From: Psychromonas sp. SP041
Lineage (GTDB): Bacteria; Pseudomonadota; Gammaproteobacteria; Enterobacterales; Psychromonadaceae
Length of the DNA: 40,987 nucleotides
Assembly: GCF_000470315.2 (NCBI RefSeq)
Contig: NZ_CBRF02000041.1
Location: 1-40,987 of the forward strand
Reading direction: 5' to 3'
The translations under genes and the position numbers were made by a program. The notes below the pieces were generated by a model. The model did no database searches and was not told where the DNA came from. It was given only the letters and a program-made list of their open reading frames with translations. Position 1 is the first letter of the stretch; the number at the start of each line of letters is the position of its first letter. This document shows positions 20,791 to 30,765 of the stretch, piece after piece.

Positions 20791-21606
20791 CTATTTTTTA
20801 ACTTTTTTGATTTCGTTCCAAATTGAATCTAACTCATTCAATGTGCAATCACCCATCTCTTTTCCTAAAGACTTAACGTGTTGCTCTACAAGCTTAAATC
20901 TTGATGAAAACTTTTGGTTCGCTTGATTTAGTACTTGTTCTGGATTCGCTTTTAAATGACGAACGAGATTAACGTTAGCAAATAATAGATCACCTAACTC
21001 ATCAACAATTCTTTCTTTTTGTTGCGCTTCAGTTAAGTCAGTTCTTTTGACTTCGACTAAGACTTCATCAATCTCTTCATGAATTTTAGCAATAACAGGT
21101 TCTAATTCAGCCCAATCGAAACCAACACTCGCGGCACGTTTTTGAATTTTATAAGCACGTGTTAATGAAGGTAAAGCAAGTGGAATGTTATCTAAAATAC
21201 TTTCTTCTGTGTTTAAAGACTTGGCTTTTTTAAGGCGCTCTTTTTCTTTTTCTGCTTCCCAATTGGCATTGATTTCTGCATCAGTTGTAAACTCTGAAGT
21301 AGAAAACACGTGAGGATGTCGACGTATCAACTTTTCGTTTAATACTTCTAGAATGTCATCAAACTCAAATAAACCTTGTTCCTTTGCTAACTGAGCATAA
21401 AAAACAACTTGGAATAATAAGTCCCCTAACTCCCCTTTTAAGTCATCAAAGTCTTTGTTCGCAATAGCATCTGCCACTTCATAAGCTTCTTCAATGGTAT
21501 GGGGCACCACGCTATCAAAGGTTTGCTTAAGATCCCATGGGCACCCTGTTTCAGGTGTACGTAGTTGCTGCATGATTGATAATAGTTGCGTTAAGTTTGC
21601 TGACAT
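20791..21606 (-). CDS. mazG: Nucleoside triphosphate pyrophosphohydrolase MazG
   Basis: A 271-residue all-alpha NTP pyrophosphatase that hydrolyses (d)NTPs to monophosphates and is thought to limit damaged nucleotides or ppGpp-linked toxicity. Two MazG modules are visible. The N-terminal one has TGCPWDLKQTFDSVVPHTIEEAYEVADAI (about 20-48) and LGDLLFQVVFYAQLA (about 61-75). The C-terminal one has EEIDEVLVEVK and DELGDLLFANVNLVRHL. The length is typical. In E. coli mazG lies beside pyrG; here the TerD-fusion gene lies between them. Confidence 0.96.
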   Translation of the reverse strand: MSANLTQLLSIMQQLRTPETGCPWDLKQTFDSVVPHTIEEAYEVADAIANKDFDDLKGELGDLLFQVVFYAQLAKEQGLFEFDDILEVLNEKLIRRHPHVFSTSEFTTDAEINANWEAEKEKERLKKAKSLNTEESILDNIPLALPSLTRAYKIQKRAASVGFDWAELEPVIAKIHEEIDEVLVEVKRTDLTEAQQKERIVDELGDLLFANVNLVRHLKANPEQVLNQANQKFSSRFKLVEQHVKSLGKEMGDCTLNELDSIWNEIKKVKK

Positions 21607-21724
21607 AATAGTTCCTAAATAAATACTTCGAAGAAAAATGGACTTAATTAATCGCTTAATTAAAACCTTACTTAATAGTCTAATCGATACTTTGGTTTAG
21701 TTAAGAATTTAATTGAGAGTCTAC

Positions 21725-22951
21725 TTAATCACCTAAAAGCTCAATCACCTTTTGTAATGCATCGACAAACACTTTGGCTTCGTCCAATGTGTTATAAACA
21801 GAAAAAGATACTCTCACTGTACCGCTACAATTTAATACTGACATTAATGGCATCGCACAATGCGTTCCACTTCTAACAGCAATACCCTGTGCATTTAATA
21901 ACATGGCAATATCTGCGCTGTGCTCACCTTTCACAATAAAGCTGATGGCACCTGACTTTGTTAATCCTTTGGCAAATAGGTTTATTTCAGGCATCTCACT
22001 TAGGGCGTTTTCAGTATATTCAATTAAGCTTTGTTCATGATTTTGACAACATTCAGTGTCTAGAGCATTTACAAAATCAATGGCTGCGCCTAGGCCAATA
22101 GCACCTGCAATATTAGGCGTACCCGCTTCAAATTTGAAAGGTAGTTGGTTGTAGGTGGTTTCTTCAAAGGTGACAGTTTGAATCATTTCACCGCCGCCTT
22201 GCCATGGAGGAAGTTGATTTAATAAATCCTGTTTCCCATACAACACACCGATACCTGTTGGGCCAAATAATTTATGCCCAGAGAAGAGGTAAAAATCACA
22301 ATCAAGTTGTTGTACATCTACATCAATATGCGCAACAGCTTGTGCCCCATCTATAATCACTTTAGCGCCTTGTTGATGTGCTAATTCAATCACTTCTTTA
22401 ATGGGATTAATAACACCAAGTGCATTGGAAACATGCGCAATAGAAACAATTTTAGTGCTTGATGTGAGTAAAGATTGAAAGGTAATTAAATCTAAACAAT
22501 GCTGTTCAGTTAAAGGAATGACTTTAAGCATTGCACCTGTTTTTTTAGCAAGCATTTGCCAAGGTACAATATTGGCATGATGCTCTAAAGCACTAATAAT
22601 AATTTCATCGCCAGCCTGTAACTGATCTGCAAATACGTTAGCTAATAGATTAATGCCTTCGGTTGTGCCTTTTGTCCAAATGATTTCTTCTGAACGTTGT
22701 GCATTAATAAATGTTTGTACTTTGACTCGGCTTTGTTCAAATAATGACGTTGCTTGGTTACTTAACGCGTGACTAGCTCGATGCACATTGGCATTACTGG
22801 TTTGGTAATAATGGCAGATAGCATCAATGACTGATTGTGGCTTTTGCGTAGTGGCGGCGTTATCGAGATAAACAAGCTGATGCTCATTTACTTGCTGATC
22901 TAAAATAGGAAATTGGGTTCGTAACTGCTCAATATAAAGATCTGAACTCAC
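21725..22951 (-). CDS. csdA: Cysteine desulfurase, SufS/CsdA class
   Basis: A 408-residue PLP enzyme that releases sulfur from cysteine (or selenium from selenocysteine) for iron-sulfur and related pathways. Conserved points are YLDNAATTQKP (about 28-38), ANVHRASHALS (about 54-64), EHHANIVPW (about 123-131), DGAQAVAH (about 201-208), the PLP lysine in SGHKLFGPTG (Lys 227) and the catalytic cysteine in RSGTHCAMP (Cys 365). The short active-site loop marks the type II (SufS/CsdA) group. No sufBCD or sufE gene is adjacent, so CsdA is preferred to SufS. Confidence 0.9.
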   Translation of the reverse strand: MSSDLYIEQLRTQFPILDQQVNEHQLVYLDNAATTQKPQSVIDAICHYYQTSNANVHRASHALSNQATSLFEQSRVKVQTFINAQRSEEIIWTKGTTEGINLLANVFADQLQAGDEIIISALEHHANIVPWQMLAKKTGAMLKVIPLTEQHCLDLITFQSLLTSSTKIVSIAHVSNALGVINPIKEVIELAHQQGAKVIIDGAQAVAHIDVDVQQLDCDFYLFSGHKLFGPTGIGVLYGKQDLLNQLPPWQGGGEMIQTVTFEETTYNQLPFKFEAGTPNIAGAIGLGAAIDFVNALDTECCQNHEQSLIEYTENALSEMPEINLFAKGLTKSGAISFIVKGEHSADIAMLLNAQGIAVRSGTHCAMPLMSVLNCSGTVRVSFSVYNTLDEAKVFVDALQKVIELLGD

Positions 22952-23043
22952 GTGACACCTCTACAACGGGGAATGAAACAATAAATATATTATGATTAAT
23001 ATAAGTAGACTGTAAGTCAGCTTAAGTATAAAAGCAGAATTAT

Positions 23044-23074
23044 AAGCATTAATCATTCAGTTCGATTAATGCTT
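23044..23074. terminator. Hairpin between pdxJ and the desulfurase gene
   Basis: AAGCATTAATC and GATTAATGCTT are perfect 11-bp arms around a nine-base loop. It lies about 60 bp past the pdxJ stop. No good T tract follows on the minus strand, so a terminator role is only possible. Confidence 0.5.
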
Positions 23075-23103
23075 ATTAATAGTCAAATAATGACTTATAA
23101 ATA

Positions 23104-23125
23104 CTTACTTATAGCTTACTTATAC
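23104..23125. repeat. 11-bp tandem repeat just after pdxJ
   Basis: The unit cttacttata(g/c) occurs twice without a gap, with a partial relative (acttataaata) just to its left. The array starts eight bases past the pdxJ stop codon. Confidence 0.65.
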
Positions 23126-23133
23126 GTTATTGC

Positions 23134-23874
23134 CTATAAACTATGATTACGACCTTCAATCATCAAACGTTTCATCTCACTTACTGCAACAGAGAAACCA
23201 TCTATTAATGCACGAGCAACAATGGCATGACCAATATTAAGCTCGATGATTTCAGGTAACGCTGCGATAGGCTTAACATTGTGATAATTTAAACCATGAC
23301 CGGCATTAACTTTAATACCCGCTTTATGACCATAGGTTGCCGCTTTAGCAACACGTGCTAACTCAGCTTCTTGGATATCGTCATTTTTAGCATCTGCATA
23401 TTGACCTGTATGTAATTCAACATACGCCGCTTTCATTTTAACGGCAGCATCAATTTGTGCCGCTTCAGGGTCAATAAACAAACTCACTTGAATGTTCGCC
23501 GCATTTAAACGACTTACTGCATTAGCGATTTTATCGTAATTACCCACTACATCTAAACCACCTTCAGTGGTGAGTTCTTCACGTTTTTCTGGGACTAAAC
23601 AAACAAATGTTGGTTTAGTTTTTAGTGCAATTTCGACCATTTCATCGGTTACTGCCATTTCAAGATTCATACGAGTCTGTAATGTTTGTGCTAACACGGC
23701 AACGTCACGATCATGGATATGACGACGATCTTCACGGAGATGAATAGTAATACCATCAGCACCAGAGGTTTCTGCTACTGCGGCTAAATGTGCTGGTTCT
23801 GGGTAACATGTACCACGTGCATTACGAAGTGTTGCAACATGGTCGATATTTACACCTAATAAAATTTTGCTCAT
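23134..23874 (-). CDS. pdxJ: Pyridoxine 5'-phosphate synthase PdxJ
   Basis: A 246-residue TIM-barrel enzyme that condenses 1-deoxyxylulose 5-phosphate with 3-amino-2-oxopropyl phosphate in vitamin B6 synthesis. [17 protein letters not shown] (about 6-22), [21 protein letters not shown] (about 39-59), ELHTGQYA (about 153-160) and [12 protein letters not shown] (about 194-205) are conserved. It ends the lepA-lepB-rnc-era-recO-pdxJ series, lying 76 bp after recO. Confidence 0.98.
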   Translation of the reverse strand: MSKILLGVNIDHVATLRNARGTCYPEPAHLAAVAETSGADGITIHLREDRRHIHDRDVAVLAQTLQTRMNLEMAVTDEMVEIALKTKPTFVCLVPEKREELTTEGGLDVVGNYDKIANAVSRLNAANIQVSLFIDPEAAQIDAAVKMKAAYVELHTGQYADAKNDDIQEAELARVAKAATYGHKAGIKVNAGHGLNYHNVKPIAALPEIIELNIGHAIVARALIDGFSVAVSEMKRLMIEGRNHSL

Positions 23875-23950
23875 GTTATTTCCTTTATGCTGTTGCTATT
23901 AATTCTTTACTTTGGTCTGATTTTTAACGCGTTGAAATGACCCAAACTTT

Positions 23951-24652
23951 TTATTTAGCGGCGAAAAGTGCACGACTATGTAAGGGTTTATCACCTAACA
24001 AATTGGCTAATGCTTGACGGCAAAAACGTTTTGCCATTTTTAAAGTTGCTTCACTATCTAGTTCGCGTTGCGATAGATTAATTATATCTTGCCCATCATA
24101 AACCTGTTCTGGTTTACAAATAGCTTGTTTAGCAAAGAAACCAAGTTGCTGTTGATATTGATATTGAAAACCTGATTCGATAATGTCATCACTGTAAACA
24201 TCATGATCGAAGTTAATACCATAACCTAATGTTTCTAATAATGTTAATTCAAATAAACGTAGTGCTTTTTGTGGGTCGTCATCACGGGCAATACTAATAA
24301 GAGTACGTTGATAACATTCAAAAAGACCATCGCAGGCCGTCTCAGCTTGCAATAAACGATATAGCAGCTCGTTAACGTACATCGCAATATATAAACGTTG
24401 CCCATGTAGAGGTACAACTTGAGTTTGCGCCTCTAGAGACTTAACCGTTTTTAAACTACCACGGCCAAAATAACTGGCGAGCAATAACGTGAATGGCTGA
24501 GCCATGCCGCGTTTCATGCGAGTACTACTACGTCCGCCTTTAAAAATAAGGCTTACTTTACCGACGTCTTGGCAAAACAGGTCAACAAGTTGACTAGTTT
24601 CACCGTAAGGACGACGGTGAAGTATAAAAGCATTGTGGCACTCAATAGACAT
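23951..24652 (-). CDS. recO: DNA repair protein RecO
   Basis: A 233-residue recombination mediator of the RecFOR pathway that helps load RecA onto SSB-coated DNA. It has an N-terminal OB-fold (AFILHRRPYGETSQLVDLFCQDVGKVSLIFKGGR, about 8-41) and a helical C-terminal half with FELTLLETLGYGINFDHD (about 138-155). The length is normal. It is placed between era and pdxJ, as in many gammaproteobacteria. Confidence 0.95.
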   Translation of the reverse strand: MSIECHNAFILHRRPYGETSQLVDLFCQDVGKVSLIFKGGRSSTRMKRGMAQPFTLLLASYFGRGSLKTVKSLEAQTQVVPLHGQRLYIAMYVNELLYRLLQAETACDGLFECYQRTLISIARDDDPQKALRLFELTLLETLGYGINFDHDVYSDDIIESGFQYQYQQQLGFFAKQAICKPEQVYDGQDIINLSQRELDSEATLKMAKRFCRQALANLLGDKPLHSRALFAAK

Positions 24653-24739
24653 TAAATAGCCTCTATAAGCAGAAAATAACCATTTGAAAGGTCAAAGCTT
24701 TTGCCAGTAAATGGCTAAGCTAAAACCTATTAACGTCTA

Positions 24740-25642
24740 TTAACCGTTATAATCATCGCCATAACCCAATGAACGTAATGCACGATCGTCATCAGCCCAA
24801 CCAGATTTAACTTTAACCCAAATTTCTAGGAATACTTTAGAGTCAAATAGCTCTTCCATATCGATTCGTGCTTGCATGCCTATCGCTTTCAGCTTTTCGC
24901 CTTTATTACCGATAACCATACGTTTTTGACCATCACGCTCTACTAAGATCAGAGCATTAATATGCAAAATACCATTAGCTTTTTGTTTAAATTGTTCGAT
25001 TTCAACGGTGACTGAATACGGTAATTCATCACCTAAAAAGCGCATTAGCTTTTCGCGTACAATTTCAGATGCCATGAAACGTGAAGAACGGTCTGTAATG
25101 TAATCTTCTGGGAAATAAAACTCAGATTCAGGTAAAACGCCTTTAGCCCACTCACGAATTTTTTCAACGTTATCACCCGATTTAGCTGACATAGGCAAAA
25201 TATGCGCAAAGTTATAAAGCTTACCGATCTTCTGTAGATGCGGTAATAATAATTCTTTATCTTCGACGTTATCAATCTTATTAACCGCTAAAATCACTGG
25301 GCATTTTAGGTATTCAAATTTTCTTAATACCATTTCGTCATCAGCAGTCCAATGTGTCCCTTCAACTACAAACACAATCATTTCTACATCATTGATTGAG
25401 CTTGATGCGGCACGATTCATTAAACGGTTAATGGCACGTTTTTCTTCAATATGTAATCCAGGTGTATCAACAAAGATGGTTTGATAATCACCATCAGTAT
25501 CAATACCAAGAATACGGTGACGCGTTGTTTGTGCTTTACGTGAAGTAATACTTACTTTTTGACCAAGCAATGCATTAATAAGCGTTGATTTCCCTACATT
25601 AGGACGCCCGACGATTGCGACTAAGCCACATTTTTGTGTCAT
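24740..25642 (-). CDS. era: GTPase Era
   Basis: A 300-residue GTPase with a KH RNA-binding domain, required for 16S rRNA maturation and 30S assembly. G1 is GRPNVGKST (12-20), G3 is DTPGLH (about 59-64), G4 is NKID (about 121-124) and the SAKSG motif follows (about 152-156). The C-terminal KH region contains [19 protein letters not shown]. It follows rnc by about 70 bp, the conserved rnc-era pair. Confidence 0.98.
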   Translation of the reverse strand: MTQKCGLVAIVGRPNVGKSTLINALLGQKVSITSRKAQTTRHRILGIDTDGDYQTIFVDTPGLHIEEKRAINRLMNRAASSSINDVEMIVFVVEGTHWTADDEMVLRKFEYLKCPVILAVNKIDNVEDKELLLPHLQKIGKLYNFAHILPMSAKSGDNVEKIREWAKGVLPESEFYFPEDYITDRSSRFMASEIVREKLMRFLGDELPYSVTVEIEQFKQKANGILHINALILVERDGQKRMVIGNKGEKLKAIGMQARIDMEELFDSKVFLEIWVKVKSGWADDDRALRSLGYGDDYNG

Positions 25643-25712
25643 TATTTAGCTCCTAAATAGATGAAAGTTAAAGTTAGTAATACAGGTAAATAAATAGCAT
25701 TAAGAAGTAACA

Positions 25713-26399
25713 TTATTTGTCACCTAACAATGCGGTTAACATAGTTTGTGCAGCAACTTGCTCAGCTTTACGACGACTAGTACCCTTGCCTTGCACTTGT
25801 TGCATACCTTCAATTTCACAGCTCATAGTGAATTGTTGATTGTGAGCTTCACCTTTAACATCAAGCACTTCATAAAGTGGTAAAGGCTGTTTACGAGATT
25901 GTAAATGCTCTTGTAAACGTGTCTTAGGATCTTTTTGGCCAATACCAGGTTGAATGGTATTAAGACGGCTTTCAAACCAACTTAATACTAATTTATTCAC
26001 CACATCGATATTAGAATCTAAGAAAACAGCACCAATAATAGCTTCAACGCCATCAGCGATAATTGAATCACGACGGAAGCCACCGCTCTTTAATTCGCCA
26101 GGCCCTAAGATCAAGCAATCACTCAATACAAATTCACGCCCTACTTCTGATAACATTTTTCCACAGACTAAGGTCGCACGCATACGGCTTAAGTCGCCTT
26201 CATCAACTTTAGGAAAACGTTTATATAAATCAGTTGAGATAGCAAAACTTAAAATTGAATCGCCTAAAAACTCTAAACGTTCATTATGTAAACCAAGCGC
26301 ACTTCGGTGTGTTAAAGCTTGCTTCAATAATGAAAAATCTGAAAATTCGTAACCGATGCGTTTCTCTAAACGTTTTAACTCTTGTTCTTTCATCTTCAT
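25713..26399 (-). CDS. rnc: Ribonuclease III
   Basis: A 228-residue endonuclease for double-stranded RNA that processes rRNA precursors and some mRNAs. The catalytic signature [11 protein letters not shown] (about 40-50) and the downstream acidic [12 protein letters not shown] (about 117-128) are present, followed by a C-terminal dsRNA-binding domain ([22 protein letters not shown] to [16 protein letters not shown]). Its ATG overlaps the lepB stop as ATGA, so it is translationally coupled to lepB. Confidence 0.98.
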   Translation of the reverse strand: MKMKEQELKRLEKRIGYEFSDFSLLKQALTHRSALGLHNERLEFLGDSILSFAISTDLYKRFPKVDEGDLSRMRATLVCGKMLSEVGREFVLSDCLILGPGELKSGGFRRDSIIADGVEAIIGAVFLDSNIDVVNKLVLSWFESRLNTIQPGIGQKDPKTRLQEHLQSRKQPLPLYEVLDVKGEAHNQQFTMSCEIEGMQQVQGKGTSRRKAEQVAAQTMLTALLGDK

Positions 26400-27316
26400 T
26401 TGATGCTACCTATACGTTCAAAACGTACATTACTTGGCACCCAATTAGGTAAAAAGTCACTCGCATCACGGTCAAATTCAAAACTAATCCATTTAGCAAC
26501 GGCTTTACCAACTAAGTTACGCTCAGGTACAAATCCCCAGAAACGGCTATCACGACTATTATCGCGGTTATCACCCATTACAAAGTAATTGCCTTCTGGT
26601 ACAACCCATTCATAAGTGTAAGTTGATACGTCTTTTTGTTGGTAATAAGCTTGCGTTTGTTCTCTGCGTAAAGGATTAATCAACAACTGATGCTCTGCAT
26701 CACCTAATACTTCAGAGTAAACTTTTACGGTGTTACTTTCATGTTTGAAATCTTGATCGCCAATGAACGAGGTATCTAGTTTTTTATAATCGCCACAACT
26801 TGCTTCACCACATGCAGGTAAGATATATAATTCTTTATCTTTATAAACGATCTTATCGCCCGGTAAACCAACAATACGTTTGATGAAGTCTACACGTTGA
26901 TCTTCAGGGTATTTAAATACCGCAACATCACCACGCTCAGGGTGACCAGTTGGGATTAACGTTGTTTGCCAAACCGGCTCTTTAATACCGTATGAGAATT
27001 TTTCAACTAAAATAAAATCACCAACGAGTAGCGTTGGCATCATTGAACCCGATGGAATTTGAAACGGTTCATAAATAAAAGAACGTAAAATAAAGACGGT
27101 TGCGATAACTGGAAATAAACTACGTGCATTTTCAATAATTGGATTTTCTGGAACCATTTTTGCCAGAGTTTTATCGTCTAACTCAATCTCAGATTGAGCT
27201 TGTAAATCGGCATAAGCCTGCTTACGTTTTTTAGCCCATTTAATTTTATCGAAAACCCAAACCAGACCGGTTACTAAGGTCAAAATTACTAATATCAATG
27301 CAAATGAATTTGCCAT
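26396..27316 (-). CDS. lepB: Signal peptidase I
   Basis: An inner-membrane serine protease that removes signal peptides from exported proteins. It has an N-terminal membrane segment, a second one around [16 protein letters not shown], the nucleophile in [16 protein letters not shown] (Ser about 91 from this start), the Ser/Lys dyad lysine in [12 protein letters not shown] (about 146), and the C-terminal [12 protein letters not shown] box. The frame extends nine codons upstream to 27343, but the ATG at 27316 is preceded by a GGATAGGA ribosome-binding site, and I chose it (306 residues). Confidence 0.97.
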   Translation of the reverse strand: MANSFALILVILTLVTGLVWVFDKIKWAKKRKQAYADLQAQSEIELDDKTLAKMVPENPIIENARSLFPVIATVFILRSFIYEPFQIPSGSMMPTLLVGDFILVEKFSYGIKEPVWQTTLIPTGHPERGDVAVFKYPEDQRVDFIKRIVGLPGDKIVYKDKELYILPACGEASCGDYKKLDTSFIGDQDFKHESNTVKVYSEVLGDAEHQLLINPLRREQTQAYYQQKDVSTYTYEWVVPEGNYFVMGDNRDNSRDSRFWGFVPERNLVGKAVAKWISFEFDRDASDFLPNWVPSNVRFERIGSIK

Positions 27317-27387
27317 TTTTTTTCCTATCCACTTATAAATCATATTAATTAATGGATTTTAACTAATATGACTCGTTTAAAATACAA

Positions 27388-27414
27388 AATGCGCGGGCTA
27401 AACACCAGCGCATT
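27388..27414 (-). terminator. Hairpin between lepA and lepB
   Basis: The arms AATGCGC and GCGCATT are perfect complements around a 13-base loop. On the minus strand a TTGTATTTT stretch follows. It may act as an attenuator between lepA and lepB. Confidence 0.5.
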
Positions 27415-27471
27415 AACATTCTTTAATTACTATTTTCTATCATCAAACTCAAAAGAATTAGTAATCAAACA

Positions 27472-29268
27472 CTACTTATCTTTACCGATATGTAACACCG
27501 CTAAGAAAGCCTCTTGAGGAACATCAACGTTACCAACAGACTTCATTCGCTTCTTACCTTCTTTCTGTTTCTTTAACAGTTTTTTCTTACGGCTGATATC
27601 ACCACCGTAACATTTTGCCAATACGTTTTTAGTTAATTGCTTAACCGTTGAACGGGCAATAATTTTACTACCAATCGCAGCTTGTATTGCAATATTAAAC
27701 ATTTGACGAGGAATCAATTCTTTCATTTTTTCTACTAATTCACGTCCATAACCTTCTGCATTATCACGATGTGTAATCAATGCTAATGCATCAACACGAT
27801 CGCCATTGATCATGACATCAACACGTACCATTTCAGCTAATTGGAAACGAATGAAGTTATATTCCAATGACGCATAACCACGACTTGTTGATTTTAAACG
27901 GTCAAAGAAGTCCATGACTACTTCACCCATTGGGATCTCGTAAGTTAATGCCACTTGGTTACCGTGATAAGCCATTTTAGTTTGTACACCACGTTTGTTA
28001 ATACATAAAGTGATTACGTTACCTAAATAAGCTTGAGGTACTAAAATATTACACTCAGCAATTGGCTCGCGGATCTCTTTAATATCATTTGTCGCTGGTA
28101 ATTTAGCAGGGCTATCTACGTATTCAATTTCGTTGTTATTTTTTTCAACTTCATAGATTACGGTTGGTGCCGTTGTAATCAAATCAATATCGTATTCACG
28201 CTCTAAACGCTCTTGAATAATCTCCATGTGTAGTAAACCTAAGAAACCACAACGGAAACCAAACCCTAGTGCCGACGAGTTCTCTGGTTCATACAATAAT
28301 GACGCATCATTAATACTTAATTTACCCAGTGCATCACGGAAGTTTTCATAATCGTCAGAGCTTACTGGAAATAAACCAGCGTAAACCTGCGGTTGAACAC
28401 GTTTAAAACCAGGTAATGCTTTTGGTGATGGGTTATCAGCAAGTGTTAACGTATCCCCTACTGGCGCACCTAAAATATCTTTAATACCAGAAATAACATA
28501 ACCAACTTCACCGGCTTTTAAAATACCTGTTTCTTTCTGTTTTGGCGTAAAGTAACCCACTTTTGTCACTAAATGAACTTGACCTGTGGTCATTACTTTC
28601 ATTCTATCGCCGACTTTAATTTGACCGTGCTTGATACGTACCAATGAAACAACACCTTGGTAGTTATCAAACCATGAGTCGATAATTAATGCCTGTAGAG
28701 GGCCATCCAAATTACCTTCTGGCGGCGGGATCATGCGAACGATCTCTTCTAACACTAAATCAATACCTAGCCCTGTTTTAGCAGAACAACGCACTGCGTC
28801 TGTGGCATCGATACCCACAATGTCTTCAATTTCTTCAGCAACACGATCAGGTTCCGCTGCTGGCAAATCAATCTTATTTAAGATTGGGACAACTTCTAAG
28901 TCCATTTCTAATGCGGTATAACAGTTTGCTAGTGTTTGAGCTTCAACACCTTGACCTGCATCAACAACTAATAAAGCACCTTCACAAGCCGCTAAAGAGC
29001 GTGATACTTCATAAGAGAAATCTACATGCCCTGGTGTGTCGATAAAGTTTAATTGGTAAGTTTCACCGTCTTTCGCTTTATAATCTAATGTGACACTTTG
29101 CGCTTTGATGGTAATGCCACGCTCGCGTTCGATATCCATAGAATCAGTTACTTGCGCGGCCATTTCACGCTCAGTTAAACCACCACAAGTGCTGATTAAA
29201 CGATCTGACAATGTTGATTTACCATGGTCGATATGGGCAATAATTGAAAAGTTACGAATATTTTTCAT
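27472..29268 (-). CDS. lepA: Elongation factor 4 (LepA)
   Basis: A 598-residue translational GTPase that affects ribosome function under stress and initiation. G1 is AHIDHGKST, the effector region has [15 protein letters not shown]3 is DTPGHVDF and G4 is NKIDLP. The LepA-specific C-terminal domain ends with [21 protein letters not shown] and AFLAVL. The frame is open for 13 more codons to 29307, but [19 protein letters not shown] is the usual start. The ribosome-binding site is weak. It starts the lepA-lepB-rnc-era-recO-pdxJ series. Confidence 0.98.
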   Translation of the reverse strand: MKNIRNFSIIAHIDHGKSTLSDRLISTCGGLTEREMAAQVTDSMDIERERGITIKAQSVTLDYKAKDGETYQLNFIDTPGHVDFSYEVSRSLAACEGALLVVDAGQGVEAQTLANCYTALEMDLEVVPILNKIDLPAAEPDRVAEEIEDIVGIDATDAVRCSAKTGLGIDLVLEEIVRMIPPPEGNLDGPLQALIIDSWFDNYQGVVSLVRIKHGQIKVGDRMKVMTTGQVHLVTKVGYFTPKQKETGILKAGEVGYVISGIKDILGAPVGDTLTLADNPSPKALPGFKRVQPQVYAGLFPVSSDDYENFRDALGKLSINDASLLYEPENSSALGFGFRCGFLGLLHMEIIQERLEREYDIDLITTAPTVIYEVEKNNNEIEYVDSPAKLPATNDIKEIREPIAECNILVPQAYLGNVITLCINKRGVQTKMAYHGNQVALTYEIPMGEVVMDFFDRLKSTSRGYASLEYNFIRFQLAEMVRVDVMINGDRVDALALITHRDNAEGYGRELVEKMKELIPRQMFNIAIQAAIGSKIIARSTVKQLTKNVLAKCYGGDISRKKKLLKKQKEGKKRMKSVGNVDVPQEAFLAVLHIGKDK

Positions 29269-29855
29269 GAATACTTTTAATACCTTATTAGTGACTACAT
29301 ATTGCATTGCGATACAGGTTGATCATTACTTAATTACCACTTTATCGCAGCCAACTTAAACGCTATTTTCTATACGTTTTAAGCAACTTTAATGCTTACT
29401 TTTGATGTCTGGTTTTAACACGCCTAATTTGCGCATCCTAATTGCCGTGCATTCTAGCGAATTTCTGTTTTAATCTCCATCTTTAAACACCTATAGTCGT
29501 AATGCTTTAGCAGTTAACTGCGTGTTATATTTTTTGTCAGAATAAAAAGTAAACATTTATCTTCAAAAAGATATTGAGAACAAAAAATCAGCACTAAATG
29601 GTCACATTTCCCTCACAAACAGCGAGGCTTCCCTCACATTTTTAACTTTTCTTCAATAAGATCAAAGATGATCAAGCAATCTATTAACGCTAATTAGTTT
29701 TTTTGACATACAATAGAGCTTGCTTTTCATGGATTGATAATGGCAGGGATTATGCCACCATTCTCAAAAAAAGCATTATGAGCTATTTTCGGGATATCGA
29801 ATCTACGCTTACGTTTCTAGTTCTTTTCTTTTATTATTTTTGAGGTTATTAAATT
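29269..29855. other. Divergent intergenic region lepA / RRM gene
   Basis: A 587-bp gap between two divergent genes, so promoters for both must lie here. It contains a spaced direct repeat (29608-29638) and, nearer the RRM gene, a TTGACA at 29703 without a well-spaced -10 box. The stretch 29742-29855 would be a long untranslated leader. No gene was found. Confidence 0.6.
29608..29638. promoter_or_regulatory. Direct repeat TTCCCTCACA, possible operator
   Basis: TTCCCTCACA occurs at 29608-29617 and again at 29629-29638, exactly 21 bp apart (two helical turns), in the divergent intergenic region. This spacing would put two protein-binding sites on the same face of the helix. The binding protein is unknown. 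Confidence 0.45.
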
Positions 29856-30317
29856 ATGAAGTCAAACACTCCAGTGTTGCTTTCTGTTGCAGTTGCCGTT
29901 ATTGGTGCAGCTGCCATCACCCTACTTTCAATCAGCCTAAATGGCGCGATATTATTCGCCGCTGGTGCAGTGATAGTTGGTTTTCTTATTCAATTTGCAA
30001 ATACAAGCAAAACGGCTACAACAGCAACAGCGCCTGAAGCTGATTTTGCAACGACAACACTATATGTTGGTAACTTACCTTACCGCGCAAACGAAATGGC
30101 TATTCGCACATTATTTGCAGAACACGGTAAAGTTATTTCAGTACGTTTAATGAAAGACAAACACACAGGTAAGCGCCGTGGTTTTGGTTTTGTTGAAATG
30201 CCTGAAAGCGATGCAGCAAACGCAATTGAAGCATTAAATGAACAAGAGTTCCAAGAACGTTCATTAAAAGTACGTGAAGCAAACGAACGTACTCCACGTG
30301 AAGATTCAGTTGAATAA
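29856..30317 (+). CDS. Membrane-anchored RRM RNA-binding protein
   Basis: A 153-residue protein. The N terminus has two hydrophobic helices (about 7-26 and 29-47). A Thr/Ala-rich linker follows, then a complete RNA recognition motif: RNP2 as LYVGNL (about 69-74) and RNP1 as RRGFGFVEM (about 108-116). Members of this arrangement occur in Vibrio, Shewanella and relatives, where they are annotated as RNA-binding proteins without a defined role. A long AT-rich leader precedes it, which would suit cold or post-transcriptional control, but that is inference. A strong terminator ends the gene. Confidence 0.85.
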   Translation: MKSNTPVLLSVAVAVIGAAAITLLSISLNGAILFAAGAVIVGFLIQFANTSKTATTATAPEADFATTTLYVGNLPYRANEMAIRTLFAEHGKVISVRLMKDKHTGKRRGFGFVEMPESDAANAIEALNEQEFQERSLKVREANERTPREDSVE

Positions 30318-30334
30318 ACTTTTCAGCTAGCGTA

Positions 30335-30376
30335 AAAAAGCCCGAGGCAACTTATTGTTCTCGGGCTTTTTTTGTT
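30335..30376 (+). terminator. Rho-independent terminator after the RRM gene
   Basis: AAAAAGCCCGAG pairs with CTCGGGCTTTTT around a 13-base loop, with a long T run. It lies about 18 bp past the stop codon. Confidence 0.95.
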
Positions 30377-30758
30377 TTAGGGCTGTTAATATCAATCTAA
30401 GTCATTATCTAGTCATTTATGCTTGTTAAAATGAACCCTAGCTTCGTTGTTTATTTTGTAATGAGAATAACTAGTTACTGCAATCAACGCCTTGCTAGCA
30501 TCCATTTCCCCTAATGCCTAAATAGGCCATTTATTTATCCAGATTGGTATAATCATTGTTCAGATTTTAATTATCTATTAAAACGAATTATCTATAAGTG
30601 TGTTATCTATAAATATAATGCTTATAAATGTAAGACTCACCTTTATCAAACAACATTTAGTCACCCTCTCTGTTCTACTCAGCTCTCTTTGTTTATGCCA
30701 CTTTATGCTCAGTAATGAGTTTGATGTCAGGCAGTTATTACCGATTACATTAAATATG
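30377..30758. other. Gene-poor spacer between RRM gene and lysR-type gene
   Basis: About 380 bp without a convincing gene. It carries short near-repeats (ttatctataa at about 30588 and 30602) and ends in the dispersed repeat at 30738. A 52-codon open frame at 30618-30776 was judged unlikely. Confidence 0.6.
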
Positions 30759-30765
30759 TTATCTA
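30738..30765. repeat. Dispersed repeat, short copy
   Basis: The run taccgattacattaaata..gt.atcta matches 40799-40824 with two mismatches visible. Here it covers the stop codon of the LysR-type gene. It looks like one end of a repeated element. Confidence 0.75.

Noticed and set aside
29269..29307. Longer lepA start adding 13 codons
   Set aside because: [19 protein letters not shown] is the conserved start, and the added residues have no family match.
29703..29741. TTGACA with a following GATAAT as promoter of the RRM gene
   Set aside because: The two boxes are 27 bp apart, too far for a sigma-70 promoter, and no -10 box stands at 17 bp.
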